A stretch of DNA of 33,005 nucleotides from a virus (IMGVR_UViG_3300025132_000154:1-33005), one strand, 5' to 3'; shown: positions 1-6,230, numbered from the stretch's first letter. Notes: generated by a model from the letters alone, not told the origin. Program-made: numbers and translations.

Positions 1-3
1 GGT

Positions 4-20
4 TCGGAGGCGCTCTCCGA
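4..20. other. Short hairpin at the left edge
   Basis: TCGGAG (4-9) pairs with CTCCGA (15-20) across a five-base loop. GG at 1-2 and CC at 21-22 can extend the stem past one bulged base. There is no following T-run, so it is not a clear terminator. It may belong to a transcription unit that lies left of the window. Confidence 0.4.
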
Positions 21-48
21 CCAAACCGAAGTTTGTCAGCACCTATTC

Positions 49-67
49 TTTGTTAGTTCTTTATATA
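49..67. repeat. Direct repeat copy 1 with TATA-like core
   Basis: The core TTTGTTAGTTCTTTATATA is identical in three places (49-67, 359-377, 520-538). Similarity extends about 15 bases to the left (TCAGcACCtaTTC here) and a few to the right. The TTTATATA portion matches the archaeal box A consensus, and its complement TATATAAA is an acceptable box on the other strand. This copy lies just beyond the 3' end of the leftward gene 101-271. If the repeats are leftward promoters, it would serve a gene left of the window. Confidence 0.6.
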
Positions 68-100
68 TTGAATGTGAGAGCCGCCCCGCAGTACCCCGTT

Positions 101-271
101 TCACCTTTTTGCTTGGTTGCACAGTGTAATGCCACAGTTAGGCTCCTGTTCCGCTAACATCTCCAAATCCATGTTCCAACAGCATAAGTAGCCGTCTAAA
201 GCCGACAATTTACCATCGTAGCCGCAACATTCACAAAACCATCTATCAATTTTTATTTCTTCTTTCATCAT
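101..271 (-). CDS. Small Cys-rich protein, 56 aa
   Basis: A leftward ORF starts MMKEEIKIDRWFCECCGYDG and ends at a TGA (complement of 101-103). A good Shine-Dalgarno, AAGGAG, ends 5 nt before the first of two consecutive ATG codons, which decides the start. Cysteines at residues 13, 15, 16, 30, 31, 46 and 51 suggest a small metal-binding (zinc-ribbon-like) fold, but they do not form a clean CxxC pair set. It is the only gene seen in the first 940 bases and it runs opposite to the gene block that begins at 944. Copy 2 of the 40-bp repeat lies about 100 bp upstream and copy 1 just downstream, so the repeats may be its promoter and that of the next leftward gene. No function is recognised; a small regulatory or host-interaction protein is plausible. 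Confidence 0.6.
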   Translation of the reverse strand: MMKEEIKIDRWFCECCGYDGKLSALDGYLCCWNMDLEMLAEQEPNCGITLCNQAKR

Positions 272-358
272 TTCATCTCCTTACTTCTGTGTATTTCATG
301 GATAGGTATCAAAGCCAAGCGGCTGTGACTGCCACTGTTGGTTTCTCATTACCGTTCC

Positions 359-377
359 TTTGTTAGTTCTTTATATA
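359..377. repeat. Direct repeat copy 2 with TATA-like core
   Basis: Second copy of TTTGTTAGTTCTTTATATA. With flanks the similarity to copy 3 runs from about 345 to 384 (CTCAtTACCGTTc on the left, ACC on the right). Read leftward, the TATATAAA box would start transcription near 345, about 75 nt before the start of gene 101-271. Read rightward, no gene follows within 500 bp. The leftward reading is therefore preferred but not proven. Confidence 0.6.
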
Positions 378-477
378 CTCAACCGGATGGTTGAGCAGAA
401 AACCACCACACTGCAAACCAATCCCAGCGAACCGGCTCAAAACTGAGCCGAACCGACCCGACTAGGTCGGGTTGGTT
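378..477. ncRNA. Three-hairpin structured stretch, candidate small RNA
   Basis: Three hairpins follow one another with no ORF. CTCAACC/GGTTGAG is at 378-395 with loop GGAT. CGGCTCA/TGAGCCG is at 433-450 with loop AAAC. A 12-bp stem with one G-T pair and a 3-base loop is at 451-477. They lie between repeat copies 2 and 3. If copy 3 is a leftward promoter, its transcript would consist mainly of these hairpins. The structure is visible directly; calling it an RNA gene is inference, and it could instead be a protein-binding or replication element. Confidence 0.3.
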
Positions 478-519
478 GGTTTGTTTGTTGGTTGTTGAGG
501 TGATTCTCAGTACCGTTAC

Positions 520-538
520 TTTGTTAGTTCTTTATATA
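520..538. repeat. Direct repeat copy 3 with TATA-like core
   Basis: Third identical copy of the 19-base core. The left flank CTCAGTACCGTTA nearly matches copy 2 and the right flank is CCGAACC. The spacing between copies (about 310 and 161 bp) is irregular, so this is not a CRISPR-like array. Confidence 0.6.
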
Positions 539-642
539 CCGAACCAGCCGAATGGCTCGCAGTCTAGCGTTTAGCCCCCTGTAAATGACTATCATGGGCT
601 CGCTCGATTTCCGCCTTAGTTAGATAACGCATGAGTGTAGCG

Positions 643-700
643 TTCTATAGAATGCAACACTGCGAGCCGGACAGCAGCGACGGGCAGCGTTCTATAGAAC
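643..700. repeat. Palindrome pair TTCTATAGAA
   Basis: TTCTATAGAA occurs at 643-652 and again at 690-699, where it extends to the 12-bp palindrome GTTCTATAGAAC (689-700). Both copies are preceded by AGCG. A degenerate third copy, TTCTCTATAGA, lies at 742-752. ACTGCGAGCC follows at 659-668 and 760-769 and occurs inverted (GGCTCGCAGT) at 554-563. The arrangement looks like a set of binding sites for a dimeric protein. Confidence 0.45.
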
Positions 701-714
701 GGGTGACTGCGTTA

Positions 715-738
715 GGGTTTAGGTTTTAGCCTAAACCC
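715..738. other. Perfect hairpin GGGTTTAGG/CCTAAACCC
   Basis: A 9-bp perfect stem surrounds the six-base loop TTTTAG. The left arm is also the first copy of the GGGTTTAG element that repeats at 785-848, so hairpin and iterons may bind the same factor. Confidence 0.45.
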
Positions 739-784
739 CTCTTCTCTATAGACCGATGCACTGCGAGCCTGTTCGCCTCGGTCT

Positions 785-848
785 GGGTTTAGACGACGGT
801 GGGTTTAGACGCTTAGGCGGAGGCTTGGGTTTAGATGTGGGTTTAGAC
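785..848 (+). repeat. GGGTTTAGA iteron array
   Basis: GGGTTTAGA starts at 785, 801, 827 and 839 in the same orientation, and GGGTTTAG also starts at 715. Three of the four copies continue with C. A further GGGTTTAGAC lies at 1338-1347, directly before the proposed ATG at 1348. The array is followed by an A/T-rich tract (about 878-900). Iterons beside an A/T-rich tract recall replication origins or operator arrays. No further evidence for an origin is visible. Confidence 0.45.
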
Positions 849-897
849 TCCTTTTAACCACACACGGCGCTCGAACAAAAAAAATTTTTAGAAAATT

Positions 898-922
898 TTT
901 GGTATACCAAAGCATTTATTAA
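898..922 (+). promoter_or_regulatory. Operator-like palindrome and TATA box before gene 944
   Basis: TTTGGTATACCAAA (898-911) is a perfect 14-bp palindrome. Three bases on, TTTATTAA (915-922) is centred about 25 nt before the ATG at 944, the usual archaeal TATA-to-start distance. Transcription would then begin at or next to the start codon. A repressor bound to the palindrome would cover the TFB-recognition position. The sequence elements are seen; the regulation is inferred. Confidence 0.45.
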
Positions 923-943
923 CATGTGGATTAATCAGGTGCC

Positions 944-1309
944 ATGGAAGACGAAGGTCACTTTTCAGCCCCTTGCCCGCAGTGTAATGAATTGATTGAG
1001 TTTAACGAGTCGTATGCTAGTCGAGATGACCCGTTTGAATGCACAGAGGGCATGTGTGTAAACTGTGCAGTGGTCGGCTACTCGGAGGCTAAAGCCAAAG
1101 GGCTGACTAAGACTTACGGGTCGTTAGATGATGGGATGAGCCTTTTTGGTATCAACGGTCTGGCTGGCCCTGACAAAATAGAATTGTGCTTTGTGGTCGA
1201 TTACTTGCCTGAAATTTATAGAACTCCACAAGGACTTGAAAGCCGATTCACCTATACCAGAGAAGAGGTTGAGAAAATTTCTGCTGCCCTCATCAACTAC
1301 CTTGGTTGA
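944..1309 (+). CDS. Zinc-ribbon-like hypothetical protein, 121 aa
   Basis: First gene of the rightward block. Residues 11-14 (CPQC) and a later Cys pair in GMCVNC give a four-Cys zinc-ribbon pattern in the first 45 residues. The rest is a small globular domain with no family I recognise. GGTG lies a few bases upstream of the ATG, and a TATA-like box sits about 25 nt upstream, so the transcript may be nearly leaderless. Unlike the genes that follow, it lacks the FEQAWxLLK tag. That, with its position behind an operator-like palindrome, makes a regulatory or early role possible, though nothing in the sequence proves it. Confidence 0.65.
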   Translation: MEDEGHFSAPCPQCNELIEFNESYASRDDPFECTEGMCVNCAVVGYSEAKAKGLTKTYGSLDDGMSLFGINGLAGPDKIELCFVVDYLPEIYRTPQGLESRFTYTREEVEKISAALINYLG

Positions 1310-1347
1310 CCGAAGCCTTTTTGTCCTGTTCGCTTATGGGTTTAGAC

Positions 1348-1647
1348 ATGGGAGCATTCGAACAGGCTTGGAAACTTTTGAAAAGCATGAATCCTATGAA
1401 TGACCCACGGATAAGAGCCCATATAAGCCCAAACCCTGTGCATAGAGATGCTGCTTTTCAAGCGAGAAAGCCTTTTGACCCTAACAATATAATTGTTGAC
1501 CAAGAAGTAACCCGAATGGGTCGCCCTGCACCTGATTCGAGTAATCGTGAATTGGATTTAAGACATCGCAGAAGTTATGGGATTCCTCAAGGACCCGGCA
1601 CAATGCCACTATTAAGTGAAGAAGTAGAAGAAATTGACGGACAGTGA
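1348..1647 (+). CDS. Tagged small protein MGAFEQAWKLLK, 99 aa
   Basis: The reading frame is open from a TTG at 1306, but the sister genes begin one to three residues before the FEQAW tag, so ATG 1348 (MGAFEQAWKLLKSMN) is the better start; ATG 1336 is the alternative. The tag forms an amphipathic helix ending in Leu-Leu-Lys-Ser. The rest is polar, rich in Pro, Arg and Asn, without a recognised domain. A copy of GGGTTTAGAC directly precedes the start. The next gene starts 5 nt after the stop. I infer a small cargo protein delivered into the virion and cut after Lys12. This is an inference from the shared tag only. Confidence 0.6.
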   Translation: MGAFEQAWKLLKSMNPMNDPRIRAHISPNPVHRDAAFQARKPFDPNNIIVDQEVTRMGRPAPDSSNRELDLRHRRSYGIPQGPGTMPLLSEEVEEIDGQ

Positions 1648-1652
1648 TACAC

Positions 1653-2756
1653 ATGAGACCTTTCGAGCAGGCTTGGCGTTTGCTCAAGATGCCAGTGGTT
1701 GACACTAATGTACCCGGTGTTCAAATGGCTTACGGTACCGATGTTGAAGAGCCGGTGATTGGTAACATACCTTACATGTGGGGAGGTGACGACCAAATTA
1801 CTCAAATGACTCCTAATGAATATTTTGACGCAATAAATCAAAACACTGAGAACATCCGTGGACTTCCTCGTGTACCCAGTAGAGATGCACCTTATAGGTG
1901 GGACAATAGGCAATTTAACGAACATGGTGACAGTCGTGCTAATATCGCTCGTATTATAGAAGGTATCAAATCAGGTATGCCAATTGGTATGCCCGAACTT
2001 GAATTTAGAAATGATAAGTATAGTGGTTTACAAGAAGGCGGTCATCGTATGGAAGCCTTGCGTCAAATGGGCCACGCCGACACACCTGTACCTGTATTTA
2101 GGCATAATCGTTATGTCAAAGAAAAGCCTGATAATTCTATAGAAGCGTTGACTAAAGACCCTAATAGTATCTTTTATGGCACTGACTCTAAGCACATGTC
2201 GACTTTATTACATACAGGCGAACCAATGAACCTTGCTTTCCGTTTGCTCAAGGCTCCTGTCTATACCGATGACAATCCGCCACCGATGGAACAGAGTCGC
2301 CACTACAAGATGCTACCTTATCTCGACCAGATGGGCGGGTTCATGTGGCAGTCAGAAGACGGGATGGCTCGTGGGACTATGAGACCTGATTATTTTCTAA
2401 ACAGTTTGCTGATAAATAATTTTGAGATGGCTGGCCCTGTTAGGGGACAGAACAATTCTCGTCAGTATATTCAAGACATGATTGACCAAGGACATGAACA
2501 CTTTGAGCACGAATTAGATGGCACACATGTGACCAATGTTGAGAGGCATTCGGCTGGTTATTGGAACAAATTAGTTGACGAGGGTGTACTCGATGGTGCT
2601 CATGAACGCCCTAACATACGCACTAATTTAGATGGAGACCATCATTTTGTCTATGCCTACGATAAAGAAAGCAAGCAACCTTGGAGCCATGAACTAAGTG
2701 AAGACTACGCTGATTATCACGACTTGCCTACCGATGCGGTCTACGATAATCTCTAG
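1653..2756 (+). CDS. Two-module tagged protein with ParB-like domain, 367 aa
   Basis: ATG 1653 gives MRPFEQAWRLLKMP; a GTG at 1644 in the same frame overlaps the previous stop. Residues about 47-150 resemble the ParB/sulfiredoxin-like fold: a position-specifying strand, then EGGHRMEALRQMG (residues 128-140), matching the (D/E)GxHR box, and then TPVPVF. A second tag, TGEPMNLAFRLLKAP (188-202), separates this from a C-terminal module of about 165 residues, rich in His, Asp and Tyr, that I do not recognise. Cutting at both tags would release two separate proteins. A packaged ParB-like nuclease or DNA-binding protein would act on host or viral DNA after entry; that is inference. The ParB-like call is moderately sure. 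Confidence 0.6.
   Translation: MRPFEQAWRLLKMPVVDTNVPGVQMAYGTDVEEPVIGNIPYMWGGDDQITQMTPNEYFDAINQNTENIRGLPRVPSRDAPYRWDNRQFNEHGDSRANIARIIEGIKSGMPIGMPELEFRNDKYSGLQEGGHRMEALRQMGHADTPVPVFRHNRYVKEKPDNSIEALTKDPNSIFYGTDSKHMSTLLHTGEPMNLAFRLLKAPVYTDDNPPPMEQSRHYKMLPYLDQMGGFMWQSEDGMARGTMRPDYFLNSLLINNFEMAGPVRGQNNSRQYIQDMIDQGHEHFEHELDGTHVTNVERHSAGYWNKLVDEGVLDGAHERPNIRTNLDGDHHFVYAYDKESKQPWSHELSEDYADYHDLPTDAVYDNL
2214..2252 (+). other. Internal tag TGEPMNLAFRLLK
   Basis: Codes residues 188-200 of the ParB-like protein. It belongs to the internal tag class TGE(P/E)MxxAxxxLxK, also found at 9575-9613, 14921-14962 and 15167-15208. It sits between two unlike modules, as expected for a processing site. Confidence 0.6.
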
Positions 2757-2761
2757 TAACG

Positions 2762-2773
2762 CTTTTATCTTTA
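2762..2773 (+). promoter_or_regulatory. Possible TATA-like box before gene 2791
   Basis: CTTTTATCTTTA begins 29 nt before the ATG. A nearly identical CTTTTATCTTAG begins 29 nt before the ATG at 4944. Neither start has an evident Shine-Dalgarno. A leaderless archaeal-type transcript is possible. Confidence 0.35.
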
Positions 2774-2790
2774 ACAGTCATAGGGCTCAC

Positions 2791-3438
2791 ATGGTCGGGG
2801 CTTTCGAGCAAGCATGGACAGTTCTCAAACAATTTACGGGTCCCGACTCGACTGCTAATATGACTCGTCAACGATTAGCAGAGTCGGCAAGGGAACTTGG
2901 TAAACCAAATAAGTTCGGAGGTATTGATACTCTTACAGAATCAGGTCGCAGGGCTATGCATCCCCGTAGAGATTTAGAGTCTGCTATGTTTAGAGAACAG
3001 TTAGGTAATTTCCCTCTTGCGCCTAGAGAAGGCATGACAAGAGTTCAACAATTTGACCAAGGCCCACTCATGCATCCTGACAAAAGAGCACAATTTGTTG
3101 CAGATAATCCGGGCGTTCATCCACCAGTGCCGCTAAATTATCGACAAGCAACTTACGCCGGTGGGGTCCCAAGAACTCACAGACCGCCAGCAGGTTCTGC
3201 ACAGGAATTGATGGATAAACTTTTCATGAGTCAATTTACTCCTGAACAGATAGAAGACGGAGAACACCTTATGGATGATTACGCACCTTCACTAGAGCCA
3301 GCATTCACACCTGAGCAACAGAGAGCGTTAACGGCTGGTGCAAACGCACCTTCTATTATGGAAACCAATAGGTTCCCACTTTCCACTGGTGGAAATTTAC
3401 AACAGGCTGGACTCGGAACATCTTTTTCAAGACGGTGA
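2791..3438 (+). CDS. Tagged protein MVGAFEQAWTVLK, 215 aa
   Basis: The frame is open from 2698, but that stretch overlaps the previous gene; ATG 2791 places the tag at the N-terminus as in its sisters. After the tag (residues 4-13) the protein is polar and Pro, Arg and Gln rich, probably partly disordered. It has scattered short helices such as QELMDKLFMSQFTPEQIEDG and no recognised domain. It follows the ParB-like gene by 34 bp and precedes another tagged gene by 6 bp. A cargo or inner-head protein processed after Lys13 is inferred from the tag and setting. No function can be named. Confidence 0.6.
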   Translation: MVGAFEQAWTVLKQFTGPDSTANMTRQRLAESARELGKPNKFGGIDTLTESGRRAMHPRRDLESAMFREQLGNFPLAPREGMTRVQQFDQGPLMHPDKRAQFVADNPGVHPPVPLNYRQATYAGGVPRTHRPPAGSAQELMDKLFMSQFTPEQIEDGEHLMDDYAPSLEPAFTPEQQRALTAGANAPSIMETNRFPLSTGGNLQQAGLGTSFSRR

Positions 3439-3444
3439 ACAACA

Positions 3445-3894
3445 ATGACAGCATTCGAGCAAGCATGGACACTTCTTAAGCAGCGTGGACACGCTCCACT
3501 AAGACAAGAATCCGAAGACCCTCAAGATTACCTGAGCGACGATGAGTTGGCACACGAAGGTTTACCTGTTGAGGCCAAAGACATACCGCTTGAATACGAC
3601 CCTAGGATAGTAGAGCAACAGGGGCGAGCAGCAGAAGAGATTGAAGCAGAAGGAATTGATTTACCCGAATACCCTTATGGCGAGCCAAGAAGTAGAGTAT
3701 CTGCTGTACCACCTGCTGACATAGGGCAGGCTGGTAGTATTAGCCCTGAACCAAGTTCTAAATTCAATCCGTTTGACCCTAACGAGGTCGCTTTAAGGCG
3801 ACAGACTATGGCCAACGAGCAAACGCCACTGGGACAAGCGCTGGCAAGAGTTAGGGCTGGTAGTGGACCTCAACCACTACAATTCGACCAATAA
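3445..3894 (+). CDS. Tagged acidic protein MTAFEQAWTLLK, 149 aa
   Basis: Starts MTAFEQAWTLLKQRG, then a strongly acidic, Pro-rich chain without a recognised fold and likely unstructured. The ATG at 3445 is 6 nt after the previous stop; no strong Shine-Dalgarno is seen, which suggests coupling to the upstream gene. The tag is almost identical to that of the gene before it (AFEQAWTVLK against AFEQAWTLLK), while the two bodies are unrelated by eye. That is the pattern expected if the tag, not the body, is the conserved functional unit. Confidence 0.6.
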   Translation: MTAFEQAWTLLKQRGHAPLRQESEDPQDYLSDDELAHEGLPVEAKDIPLEYDPRIVEQQGRAAEEIEAEGIDLPEYPYGEPRSRVSAVPPADIGQAGSISPEPSSKFNPFDPNEVALRRQTMANEQTPLGQALARVRAGSGPQPLQFDQ

Positions 3895-3895
3895 C

Positions 3896-3903
3896 TTTAA
3901 TTT
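3896..3903 (+). promoter_or_regulatory. Possible TATA-like box before genes 3926/4099
   Basis: TTTAATTT is centred about 26 nt before the ATG at 3926, which has no Shine-Dalgarno. It could drive a leaderless transcript of the small membrane protein and the HMG-CoA lyase-like gene. Confidence 0.3.
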
Positions 3904-3925
3904 TTACACTGCTCTAGGCTGTGTC

Positions 3926-4102
3926 ATGAGTGGCGTTGAATTACTTGGATATTTTTTGGTAGCCCTTTTGGTGGGTTATACTTGGGCTTGGTACATGATT
4001 ATTGATGAAGAAACTACTGACTTCAAAGTCTTTAGTAGTGAAGAAGAGATAGAGGAGTTTCACAAGTCTTGCTTTCACGGTATGAGGAAGGGGATTGAAT
4101 GA
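3926..4102 (+). CDS. Small single-span membrane protein, 58 aa
   Basis: ATG 3926 (MSGVELLGYFLVALLVGYTW) begins a hydrophobic helix of about 20 residues, followed by an acidic tail. The reading frame is open from 3863, but that would put a polar stretch overlapping the previous gene ahead of the membrane segment. The stop overlaps the start of the HMG-CoA lyase-like gene (ATGA), so the two are translationally coupled. No tag is present. It may anchor or accompany the enzyme at the host membrane; this is only suggested by the coupling. Confidence 0.55.
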   Translation: MSGVELLGYFLVALLVGYTWAWYMIIDEETTDFKVFSSEEEIEEFHKSCFHGMRKGIE

Positions 4103-4926
4103 AGGTAACCGTCTATGAGGTCGGCCCTCGTGACGGTTTACAATATCTTGAGCATATCATCGACACAGACGACAAAAAGAATCTCATTAACGCACTCTAT
4201 AGAGCAGGGATAGAGAATATCGAAGAGGTAAGTTTCGCTCATCCCAAGCGTTTGCCTCAGATGGCTGATGCAGAAAAAGTGTTTACTGGCTTTGGTGCGG
4301 GACTTGTAATGAATAAACGGGGATATGACCGGGCTGTCAAAACTGGTGTAGAAAAAATTAACATCGTTTTTAGTCCCTGTGAGACTTTTAACATTAACAA
4401 TATGGGTAAGACACGACAAGAAATAGTTTTGATGTACAAGACTTTCATGGACAAGTTACCCAAAGAAAATGTCAGAGTTTACATCAGCATGGCTTTCGGT
4501 AGCCCTTACAGCGGAGTTATCAAGCCACAGACCATGCTTTCTTGTTTGAGAGATGCTAAGATGTTTGGCAACACTGTAGTGTTCGCCGATACTGTTGGCG
4601 TAGCAAGTGAACAAGAAGTTGCACTCTGGGCTGAGATGGCACTTGACGAAGGACTAGTACCGGGCTTACATCTGCATCATAAAGGAAATGAGCAGCGAGC
4701 GCTTGCTTTGGTAAGAAGCGGGTTGTTTAACGGCATCAAGCAGTTTGATAGTAGTATCAATGGGCTCGGTGGTTGTCCGTTTGCCGAGGGTAGCGGGGCT
4801 AATCTAAGCACTCAGACCTTGGTACGCCATCTAAACGCATGGGGTTTTGACTGTGGTTTACAGGAAGAAGACCTTGCTGACGCTGCTCGGATTGCTCGTT
4901 CTTTGACCAATGTTCTTTTATCTTAG
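4099..4926 (+). CDS. HMG-CoA lyase-like enzyme (DRE-TIM metallolyase), 275 aa
   Basis: The protein matches the HMG-CoA lyase family (3-hydroxy-3-methylglutaryl-CoA to acetyl-CoA plus acetoacetate). Visible marks are VGPRDGLQ at residues 9-15 with Arg11 and Asp12, SFAHPKRLPQMADA after strand 2, HLH at 191-193, and the signature GLGGCPFAEGSGAN (222-235) with Cys226 and Asn235. The expected metal ligands (Asp12, His191, His193, Asn235) and the catalytic Cys are all present, so it looks active. Its length of 275 aa is slightly short of the usual ~300. The usual HxHD is HLHH here. It overlaps the preceding membrane protein gene by 4 nt and is flanked by tagged cargo genes, but has no tag. It is a candidate auxiliary metabolic gene. 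A related DRE-TIM aldolase or lyase with another acyl substrate is the main alternative. Confidence 0.8.
   Translation: MKVTVYEVGPRDGLQYLEHIIDTDDKKNLINALYRAGIENIEEVSFAHPKRLPQMADAEKVFTGFGAGLVMNKRGYDRAVKTGVEKINIVFSPCETFNINNMGKTRQEIVLMYKTFMDKLPKENVRVYISMAFGSPYSGVIKPQTMLSCLRDAKMFGNTVVFADTVGVASEQEVALWAEMALDEGLVPGLHLHHKGNEQRALALVRSGLFNGIKQFDSSINGLGGCPFAEGSGANLSTQTLVRHLNAWGFDCGLQEEDLADAARIARSLTNVLLS
4915..4926 (+). promoter_or_regulatory. Possible TATA-like box before gene 4944
   Basis: CTTTTATCTTAG begins 29 nt before ATG 4944, the same spacing as the nearly identical box before gene 2791. It overlaps the last codons of the HMG-CoA lyase-like gene, so coincidence with coding sequence is possible. 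Confidence 0.3.
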
Positions 4927-4943
4927 GTGTTCCTACGCCACAC

Positions 4944-5870
4944 ATGATGAGAGCCTTTGAGCAGGCGTGGGCATTACTAAAGGCAGACCCTTTGGCACAA
5001 GGTGGAATGGGGTCTTTGCGACCTGATACCTTGATTAGCATGATAGAAAGGCAAAGAAGAAAAGGCGCACAAGGTCTACCTCCTTTTGTTGACTTTTCTG
5101 GTGCAACAAAACAGGGCTACCCCACAGTTATGCAAGACATTACTCCATTAGGTGAGACTACCATGTCAAGAATGGGCAGCGGTAGAAACCTTGACGCAGT
5201 TGCACCTATACCAATTACAGAAACTATGCCGGAAGAGTCTTTTATGACTCAACCAGAAAAGAGAATGGCTCGTAGAGGGTTAGGTGCTGCAAGGCGTAGG
5301 ATGGAAAGCGGCGCTAGAGGCGAACAAGGCTTTACTCCTTACCGAACCAAAGAAGACATGCTCCAATCAAATGTCGGTGTAGCAAGCCCGACTAGACTTA
5401 GGATAGATACCAAACCTGTAGAAACTCAACAAGAAAGAACAGGTAAGCCTACTCTTGCTCAAAATACAGCAGATATACTTCAACAGTTTGCTCAACAGCA
5501 GAGCACCGAGTTTGACAGACCAGCAGAAGTAGACTTGAAGCCTGAGCCAAAGTCTGGTGGAATTAATGAACAAATAGATACAGCAGGTCGTGGAGGCCGA
5601 AGAGGAATCAGAACACAACAATCAATTGAGAATCAACCCAACCCTTTCAGACCCCAAGAGTCTATGACCGGATTTACCATGAGACCAGCCCAGCCCCAAG
5701 GTATGGGGCCTCGCCGGGAATCTATAGATGAAAGAGTAATCCCACTGCAAGAAAGACTTAGGAGAACTGTTGACCCACAGGCCATGAGTCAAGCAAGGTT
5801 AATGGAACTTGCGAGGCAACTCGGACAACAAGGCGGCGCTCGACAAACCGCTGTTGACCAAACTGCTTGA
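4944..5870 (+). CDS. Tagged protein MMRAFEQAWALLKA, 308 aa
   Basis: Starts MMRAFEQAWALLKADPLAQG; ATG 4944 and ATG 4947 are both possible. After the tag the chain is rich in Arg, Gln, Pro and Met, with many short basic patches. It is likely disordered and nucleic-acid friendly, and no domain is recognised. The sequence LLKAD after the tag is the same as in the major capsid protein (ELLKADAP), which supports cleavage after Lys13 by the same protease. It could be an internal head protein that contacts packaged DNA; this is inference from composition and tag. Confidence 0.6.
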   Translation: MMRAFEQAWALLKADPLAQGGMGSLRPDTLISMIERQRRKGAQGLPPFVDFSGATKQGYPTVMQDITPLGETTMSRMGSGRNLDAVAPIPITETMPEESFMTQPEKRMARRGLGAARRRMESGARGEQGFTPYRTKEDMLQSNVGVASPTRLRIDTKPVETQQERTGKPTLAQNTADILQQFAQQQSTEFDRPAEVDLKPEPKSGGINEQIDTAGRGGRRGIRTQQSIENQPNPFRPQESMTGFTMRPAQPQGMGPRRESIDERVIPLQERLRRTVDPQAMSQARLMELARQLGQQGGARQTAVDQTA

Positions 5871-5920
5871 AGTTACTAAGTGACACCAAAGTTCAAGTAG
5901 GGTATTGTTTACCCACAAGC

Positions 5921-6109
5921 ATGTTCTGGGATTTAATTACTGGTCTAAGTATAGTCGCTTTAGCCTTGGCGAGTTACACACTTGCTAAAAAATTAGAATC
6001 TACTCAATCGGAAGTCAATGATTTGTCTTCGATGGTCAGAGTACTCAGATACAACGCCATGGAGAAGTTGAAGCAAGGTGAAAAAGATGAAAGGCAAACA
6101 AAGAAGTAA
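5921..6109 (+). CDS. Small membrane-anchored coiled-coil protein, 62 aa
   Basis: ATG 5921 (MFWDLITGLSIVALALASYT) opens directly on a transmembrane helix, followed by a heptad-like segment (KLESTQSEVNDLSSMVRVL) and a basic tail. The frame is also open from a TTG at 5867 that overlaps the previous stop, but that adds a polar stretch before the membrane helix. The small arrangement of one membrane helix plus coiled coil is typical of phage accessory or lysis-associated proteins. No function is assigned. Its 3' end overlaps the next small gene. Confidence 0.5.
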   Translation: MFWDLITGLSIVALALASYTLAKKLESTQSEVNDLSSMVRVLRYNAMEKLKQGEKDERQTKK

Positions 6110-6230
6110 GGAATGTTCTCATTGTGGCTACCATCCCACAAAGCGGGTCTACATCAAAAAGTCGGGTGTCTTTCGTGGCATCGCTTGGTTCTGCACAGAG
6201 TGCGGCGAGTTTACTTTGGATATGAGTTGA
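6087..6230 (+). CDS. Zinc-ribbon miniprotein, 47 aa
   Basis: A 47-residue frame begins MKGKQRSKECSHCGYHPTKR and later has CTECG. The CxxC...CxxC spacing is a classic zinc ribbon (Cys10, Cys13, Cys36, Cys39). AAGGTGA ends 5 nt before the ATG, which supports the start. It overlaps the 3' end of the preceding membrane-protein gene by 23 bp in another frame. A basic N-terminus and a ribbon fit a nucleic-acid or RNA-polymerase-binding role, but nothing more precise can be said. Confidence 0.65.
   Translation: MKGKQRSKECSHCGYHPTKRVYIKKSGVFRGIAWFCTECGEFTLDMS

Noticed and set aside
49-538. Three identical repeats as a CRISPR array
   Set aside because: Only three copies, spaced by about 310 and 161 bp with a gene between two of them; a TATA-like core explains them better.
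785-848. GGGTTTAGA repeats as telomeric sequence
   Set aside because: The repeats are not head-to-tail; spacers of varying length and sequence lie between them, and the position is internal to the window.
1-943. tRNA gene or attachment site in the left region
   Set aside because: The hairpins do not form a cloverleaf with anticodon and T-arm, and no integrase is visible.
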